64,000 nucleotides of DNA from Sphingosinicella sp. (GTDB lineage Bacteria; Pseudomonadota; Alphaproteobacteria; Sphingomonadales; Sphingomonadaceae). The position numbers and the translations under genes were made by a program. Below the pieces are notes generated by a model that was not told the DNA's origin, did no database searches, and saw nothing but the letters and a program-made list of their open reading frames with translations. The stretch is from assembly GCF_013911755.1 (NCBI RefSeq), contig NZ_JACESP010000008.1, forward strand, positions 1-64,000. The letters are read 5' to 3'. Positions 59,514-64,000 of the stretch are shown here, one piece after another (position 1 is the stretch's first letter; each line of letters begins with the position of its first letter).

Positions 59514-62381
59514 ATGGCAATCTATCACTTCAGCGCGAAGGTCATCAGCCGGAGTACCGGCGCGAGCGCGCTTGCGTCCGCCGCGTACCGCTCGGCCTCG
59601 CGGCTGCACGACCAGCGCCTCGATCGCCATCACGACTTCACGAACAAGGCCGGCGTCATCCACTCCGAAGTGATGCTGCCCGAGAACGCCCCTGAGCAGC
59701 TTCGGAATCGCGAAGCGCTCTGGAACAGCGTCGAGGCCGCCGAGGTGCGCAAGGACGCGCAGCTCGCCCGCGAGGTCGAGTTCGCGCTGCCAAGGGAGCT
59801 GGAACAGGCGGACGCCGTTCAGGTGGCGCGCGAGTTCGTGCGAACCGAGTTTGTCGAGCGCGGCATGTGCGCAGACCTCAATGTCCACTGGGACATCGGC
59901 GCCGACGGCATGGCGAAGCCCCACGCCCATGTCATGCTCACCATGCGCGAAGTGGACGCGGACGGCTTTGGCGCCAAGGTGCGCGACTGGAACAGCACGC
60001 AGCTGCTGGAACATTGGCGTGAAGCCTGGGCTCAGCACCTCAACCGCGCGCTCGCCGAGCGCGACCTCGACATCACCGTCGATCACCGTAGCCTCGAGGC
60101 GCAGGGCATCGATCTCGAGCCGCAGAACAAGATCGGCCCGGCAGCATCGCGCATGGCGGACGTAGGGCTCACCGGAGAGCGTCTCGACGAGCACCGCGCC
60201 ATCGCGCGCGCCAACGGCGAACGTATCCTCAAGCAGCCCGAGGTGGCGTTCGATGCGCTGACGCACAGCCAGGCGACGTTCACGCGGCGCGAGCTTGCGA
60301 TGTTCGTGCACCGACACAGCGAGGGCAAGGACCAGTTCGACCGTGTGCTCGCCGCCGTCGAAGCCTCGCCGGAGCTTGTCGCGCTCGGGAAAGACGGCCG
60401 CGAGCAGGAGCGGTTCACATCCCGCGCGATGCTGGAGACCGAGCAGCGGCTCGAGCAGGCCACGGAACGCCTACAGAAGCAGGACAAGCACGTCGTCCGC
60501 GACCTGTTCCGCGACCATGCTGTCGCGCGCGCCGAGCGGCACGGTCTTGTGCTCTCGTCCGAGCAGCGCGCAGCGCTCGACCATGTCACCGAGCCCAAAG
60601 GCCTCTGTGTCATTGTCGGCTATGCCGGAACGGGAAAGTCGGCGCTGCTCGGCGTGGCGCGCGAAGCGTGGGAGGATGCCGGCTACCGCGTGCGCGGGCT
60701 CGCGCTCTCCGGCATCGCCGCCGAGAACCTCGAAGCAGGGTCGCGCATCGCGTCGCGCACGATCGCCGCGCAGGAGCACGCCTGGGCAAACGGCACCGAT
60801 CGCCTGACGTCCCGCGATGTGCTCGTTATCGACGAGGCCGGGATGATCGGCACGCGGCAGATGGAACGCGTGCTGTCACATGCGAGCGAGGTCGGTGCGA
60901 AGGTGGTGCTCGTCGGCGATCCGCAGCAGCTGCAGGCGATCGAGGCGGGCGCGGCGTTCCGCTCCATCCATGAGCGTCACGGCGGCGTCGAGGTCACCGA
61001 GATCCGCCGCCAGCACGACGCCTGGCAGCGCGACGCCGTGCGGCAGCTGGCGACGGGCAGAACCCAGGAGGCGATCCAGGCGCTCAAGGAACATGACCGT
61101 GTCCATGCAGCGCCGACCGAGGCCGAGGCAAAGAAACAGCTCATCGACCGCTGGGACAGGGACCGGAAGGCGCAGCCGCAGAAGAGCCGGCTGATCCTCG
61201 CGCACACGCGCGCCGACGTCGCATCACTGAACCCACTCGCGCGCCAGCGCCTGCGGCTTGGCAAACAGCTCGGTGATGACGTCCGCGTCGAGACCACCAA
61301 GGGGCCAAAGCCGTTCGCGCGCGGCGACCGGGTGATGTTCCTGCGGAACGAGAAGAGCCTAGGGGTGAAGAACGGCTCGCTTGGGCGGGTCGAGAGCGTG
61401 GGCCCCGCGCGCATGGCGGTGATGCTCGATGACGGTAGGCCCCTGCAGTTCGACACGAAGCTCTACACCGACATCGACCATGGCTATGCCGCCACGATCC
61501 ACAAGGCGCAGGGCGTCACCGTGGACCGGTCCTATGTGCTCGGAACATCAGGCATGGACCGGCACGGCGCCTATGTGGCGCTGTCGCGCCACCGCGAACG
61601 GGTCGATCTCTACTACGGCAAGGAGACGTTCAAAAACGAGCAGCAGCTGATCCGCACGCTCGGCCGTGACCGCGGCAAGGACATGGTCGGCGACTATGGG
61701 CCGGTCGCAGACAAGGCCGAGGCGTTTGCCGCGAGACGCGGCATCACGCTCCGGGAGCGGGTCAAGGCGATCACGGTCAAGGTCCGCGACATGTTCGAAG
61801 GGCTGCAGCTCAAAAGCACGCCGATCCAGGCTCCGCAGCCCCAGCTGGAGCCGGCGGTCGAGCAGTATGCGCGCACCGTGCACAAGGTCCGCGAGATGGG
61901 CATCGCAGGCGTGCCGATGAGCGAGCCCTTGCGCGCCATGCACGAACGCGACGAGGCCGCGCTCGATGCGATCCGGCCCGTCGCGGCGCGCGACCTTCGG
62001 AATGCATGGCGCGCGGACCTGAAGCTCCTCGACACGATGGCGCGCGGCGATGTGCGGCAGGCGCGTGCTATCCTCGATGAGGCCGAGCGTGTCCGCAGCG
62101 ATCCCGCGTACCGCGCCGACCGGTTCGTCGCGGAATGGACAAAGCTCAGGAAGCAGCAGGAGCACGCCCGGTTCTGGGGCGAGGAGCACAAGCTCCCGAA
62201 GATCAACGCGGGCATGGCGGGACTTGCGAAGAGCCTCGAACGCGATGCGCAGATGGAATCCCTGCTGCGTCCTCGTGCCCGCGAACTCGGGCTCGGTATC
62301 GGCATGGAACCGGCGCGCGGGCTGTCCCGGGAGCTCTCAGACTGGTTCGGCCTCTCGCGCGGGCGGGGTCTTAGCCGTTAG
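59514..62381 (+). CDS. traA: Ti-type conjugative relaxase/helicase TraA
   Basis: A 955-residue bifunctional protein. The N-terminal MobA/MobL relaxase has AIYHFSAKVISRSTGASALASAAYRS (residues 2-27) and the metal-binding HAH at 137-139. The TraI-like helicase half has Walker A GYAGTGKS (369-376), DVLVIDEAGM and the UvrD-like C-terminal block HGYAATIHKAQG. It nicks oriT and unwinds the strand for transfer. The ATG at 59514 is the family start. It lacks the long C-terminal extension of some TraA proteins. Confidence 0.95.
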   Translation: MAIYHFSAKVISRSTGASALASAAYRSASRLHDQRLDRHHDFTNKAGVIHSEVMLPENAPEQLRNREALWNSVEAAEVRKDAQLAREVEFALPRELEQADAVQVAREFVRTEFVERGMCADLNVHWDIGADGMAKPHAHVMLTMREVDADGFGAKVRDWNSTQLLEHWREAWAQHLNRALAERDLDITVDHRSLEAQGIDLEPQNKIGPAASRMADVGLTGERLDEHRAIARANGERILKQPEVAFDALTHSQATFTRRELAMFVHRHSEGKDQFDRVLAAVEASPELVALGKDGREQERFTSRAMLETEQRLEQATERLQKQDKHVVRDLFRDHAVARAERHGLVLSSEQRAALDHVTEPKGLCVIVGYAGTGKSALLGVAREAWEDAGYRVRGLALSGIAAENLEAGSRIASRTIAAQEHAWANGTDRLTSRDVLVIDEAGMIGTRQMERVLSHASEVGAKVVLVGDPQQLQAIEAGAAFRSIHERHGGVEVTEIRRQHDAWQRDAVRQLATGRTQEAIQALKEHDRVHAAPTEAEAKKQLIDRWDRDRKAQPQKSRLILAHTRADVASLNPLARQRLRLGKQLGDDVRVETTKGPKPFARGDRVMFLRNEKSLGVKNGSLGRVESVGPARMAVMLDDGRPLQFDTKLYTDIDHGYAATIHKAQGVTVDRSYVLGTSGMDRHGAYVALSRHRERVDLYYGKETFKNEQQLIRTLGRDRGKDMVGDYGPVADKAEAFAARRGITLRERVKAITVKVRDMFEGLQLKSTPIQAPQPQLEPAVEQYARTVHKVREMGIAGVPMSEPLRAMHERDEAALDAIRPVAARDLRNAWRADLKLLDTMARGDVRQARAILDEAERVRSDPAYRADRFVAEWTKLRKQQEHARFWGEEHKLPKINAGMAGLAKSLERDAQMESLLRPRARELGLGIGMEPARGLSRELSDWFGLSRGRGLSR

Positions 62382-62390
62382 GTTCAGACC

Positions 62391-62897
62391 ATGGCAACCG
62401 ACTCATCCCCGGCAGAGGCGTTCGAGGCGCTCAGGCGCGAGGTGGCGCTGCTCCGCCGCGCGCTCGAAGGGCTCGCCGCCGAGCAGAAGGCGCAGCCCGA
62501 TTACAGCGGCGTGCTCACGGGCATCGGGGAGCGGATCAAGGAACAGAACGCAACGCTCGGCGCTATGGCCAAGGCGCCTGCGCTTCAGCTGACCCCCGAG
62601 GCGATCGGACAGCACATCCTGCGCGCCAGCCAACAGGTGCGCGCAGAGGAAGCCCGGCTGCTCGGGCACGCGCAGAACGGTATGGCGGCAGCAGCGCGTC
62701 AGATCGAGAGCGCGCTTGCCACCGCGCGGACGGCGCAGGACCAGCAGCGAGCCGTCAAATGGTACGCAGCGGCCGGCGCTTTCGTCGGCGCAGTGCTTAT
62801 GCTGTTGGCATCGCTGATTGCGCCGGTTCTAGAGGCGCAAATTCAAGACGTCGCAGTCACCACCAATGCGATTGATGCCTCATATCGGGGGCATTAG
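62391..62897 (+). CDS. DUF6118-like protein, possibly truncated
   Basis: A 168-residue protein with an N-terminal charged coiled coil (AFEALRREVALLRRALEGLA, then YSGVLTGIGERIKEQNATLG) and one hydrophobic helix (WYAAAGAFVGAVLMLLASLI, about residues 124-143). The layout fits DUF6118 proteins encoded next to traA in sphingomonad mobile elements, which are longer. The C-terminus after the helix may be cut at the element boundary, 71 bp away. Function unknown. Confidence 0.65.
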   Translation: MATDSSPAEAFEALRREVALLRRALEGLAAEQKAQPDYSGVLTGIGERIKEQNATLGAMAKAPALQLTPEAIGQHILRASQQVRAEEARLLGHAQNGMAAAARQIESALATARTAQDQQRAVKWYAAAGAFVGAVLMLLASLIAPVLEAQIQDVAVTTNAIDASYRGH

Positions 62898-62967
62898 GAG
62901 GGACATCTTGTACAAATACATTCTTTAAATATTTGATTTTACATTGTGATTATTAAAATTTCACTTT

Positions 62968-62982
62968 CCTCCGTCTCCGCCA
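62968..62982 (+). repeat. attR, right direct repeat of the mobile element
   Basis: CCTCCGTCTCCGCCA is identical to the last 15 bases of tRNA-Ser(GCT) at 39794-39808 and in the same orientation. The bases before it (TTT) differ from the tRNA (TCC), so this is only the core repeat. The AT-rich stretch just upstream (about 62898-62967) is inside the element. Confidence 0.85.
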
Positions 62983-63439
62983 AGAAGGGACTGTAAGCAT
63001 TTGCTTTTTCACAGAAACTTGTAATTTCGGTCTGTAGTGCCAACTTGGCGCCAACTCTCGCGCCTCGTCGCAGGTTTTAGTGGGAGGGTCCCACACGCAC
63101 TGATTCGCGCTTTAGTTTTTATTTTAATCGTCCGCACATATTGTTCAGTCGAGTGTGGACTCCAAGCGGGCGCGGAACTGGGGCAAGGCTCGCCCGAAAT
63201 CAGCAAGACCGGCAAACTTCTCCGCTTCGCGAGCTCGGTAGTGGACGTGAGAGCGGCATTGCTTGCGCCCGGGCGCGTTCTCATCTGCGCACGACGGAAA
63301 TTTCCGGTTGTTTCGCTGGATTCCTGCTCCAACTTCGGAACTCTTCGACGTCCCCCAACATTGAACGACGGATGGAACAGCCCAACCTACTCGACGGCTC
63401 CGCAATGCTCTGCAGCGCGCGGCGTTACTAGGGTTCGCG
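62983..63439. other. Region right of the element, no gene recognised
   Basis: These 457 bp lie in the chromosome beyond attR. Frames of about 100-170 codons can be opened on both strands, but their sequences show no family pattern and look like antisense or chance. A promoter for the extensin-family gene is expected near 63400. Confidence 0.5.
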
Positions 63440-64000
63440 TTGCGCCCCGTCATTCTTTTTACGGTTCTTTGTGCGGGCGCCTTGCTCGCCGTCAGCTATT
63501 TGTCGGAACGTTACCCCGAGCATTTGCCTTGGACCCCGCTTAAACTCACACAGCCGATCGGATACTTCACGCCCTTCAAGCTCGCTCAGAGCCGGACGGA
63601 TTTTGCCGCGTGTCGTGAACTGCTCACAGAAGCAGGCGTCCCTCACATGATTTTGCCGCCCGTCCACCAAGGCTCAGTGTGCGGTTACACAGATGGAGTT
63701 CGCAGCACTGGCAGGGTCGGTATTCGCTATTCGCCCACCGTTTCTGCATCCTGTGTGGTTGTGGCAGGGCTTCACGTGTGGGAGCGCGAGGTCGTACAGC
63801 CCGCTGCGAGGCGACATTTCGGGCGACCAGTTTCCGACGTAAAGACATTTGGAACCTACGCTTGCCGGCGTATCGGCGGCGGCTCCCGAGGCCGCTACTC
63901 CCAACACGCTCACGCTAATGCGATCGATATTGCCGCTTTCACCCTTGAGAATGGGCCGGATGTGAGCATTGCCGCCGACTGGCACGGGGGCGGAGCAGAA
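63440..64000 (+). CDS. Extensin-family protein (partial, runs off the window)
   Basis: A partial reading of 187 codons from a TTG at 63440 (no ATG in frame after the stop at 63362). A hydrophobic N-terminal segment (VILFTVLCAGALLAVSYL) is followed by an extensin-like C-terminal domain. That domain has VCGYTDGVRSTGRVGIRYSP, LHVWEREVVQPAARRHFGRP, FGTYACRRIG, and QHAHANAIDIAAFTL with conserved His/Asp residues. These proteins are probably cell-envelope hydrolases of unknown substrate. The gene would have adjoined tRNA-Ser before the element inserted. Confidence 0.85.
   Translation, partial: MRPVILFTVLCAGALLAVSYLSERYPEHLPWTPLKLTQPIGYFTPFKLAQSRTDFAACRELLTEAGVPHMILPPVHQGSVCGYTDGVRSTGRVGIRYSPTVSASCVVVAGLHVWEREVVQPAARRHFGRPVSDVKTFGTYACRRIGGGSRGRYSQHAHANAIDIAAFTLENGPDVSIAADWHGGGAE

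Noticed and set aside
63037-63543. Plus-strand frame of 168 codons right of attR
   Set aside because: No family pattern; it overlaps the start of the extensin-family gene, which is in another frame with clear domain sequence.

Overview
The window looks like the chromosome of a GC-rich alphaproteobacterium, most likely a sphingomonad. The evidence is the run of PEP-CTERM/exopolysaccharide regulators (PrsT, PrsR, PrsK and a TIGR03013-type sugar transferase), a MucR/Ros regulator, a Ti-type TraA relaxase beside a DUF6118-like gene, and short dispersed palindromes in intergenic gaps. Genus is not decidable from sequence reading alone.

Layout, left (1-39.7 kb, mostly core genome): end of an aminodeoxychorismate-lyase-like gene, aspartate aminotransferase, an RND efflux pump with a DUF445 membrane protein, a small GlsB/YeaQ protein, a SIMPL-domain protein, an SDR dehydrogenase, a cardiolipin-synthase-like phospholipase D, and glutathione-dependent formaldehyde dehydrogenase. 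Next come an arginine-succinyltransferase catabolic block (DUF1338 dioxygenase, astC, astA, astD) with a divergent LysR regulator, heme A synthase, rplM-rpsI, a DsbD-like reductase with a redoxin, an isolated motA, and argC with a GNAT, a gamma carbonic anhydrase and a class A beta-lactamase in an overlapping run. A beta-propeller protein is followed by an AT-rich RelA/SpoT-domain gene, a holin/endolysin pair of gene-transfer-agent type, tRNA-Pro(GGG), the prsT-prsR-prsK-epsB block and manC.

Middle to right (39.8-63.0 kb): an integrated mobile element of about 23 kb. It starts at the 3' end of tRNA-Ser(GCT) with a tyrosine integrase. It ends at a second copy of the last 15 bases of that tRNA, at 62968-62982. 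In order it carries two AlpA-like regulators, MucR, a hairpin-rich stretch, a two-HTH sigma-region-4-like protein, a nucleotidyltransferase-HEPN protein and a GMC oxidoreductase. Then come a chromate-resistance operon (chrB, chrA, SOD-like chrC) and a long divalent-metal efflux operon (His-rich protein, czcC, czcB, czcA, HupE-like, membrane-anchored protein, MFS). The last part is a mobilization module with traC and traD divergent from traA and an oriT-like nick region between them. No type IV secretion genes or coupling protein are present, so it is better described as an integrative mobilizable element than a self-transferring ICE. Beyond the right junction the chromosome resumes with a partial extensin-family gene.

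Most worth following up: the element and its paired attachment sites and oriT; the foreign-looking RelA/SpoT gene beside the lysis pair; the structured stretch before the sigma-like gene; the repeat pair bracketing the chrB promoter; and the ast block that carries a DUF1338 dioxygenase but no astB or astE.
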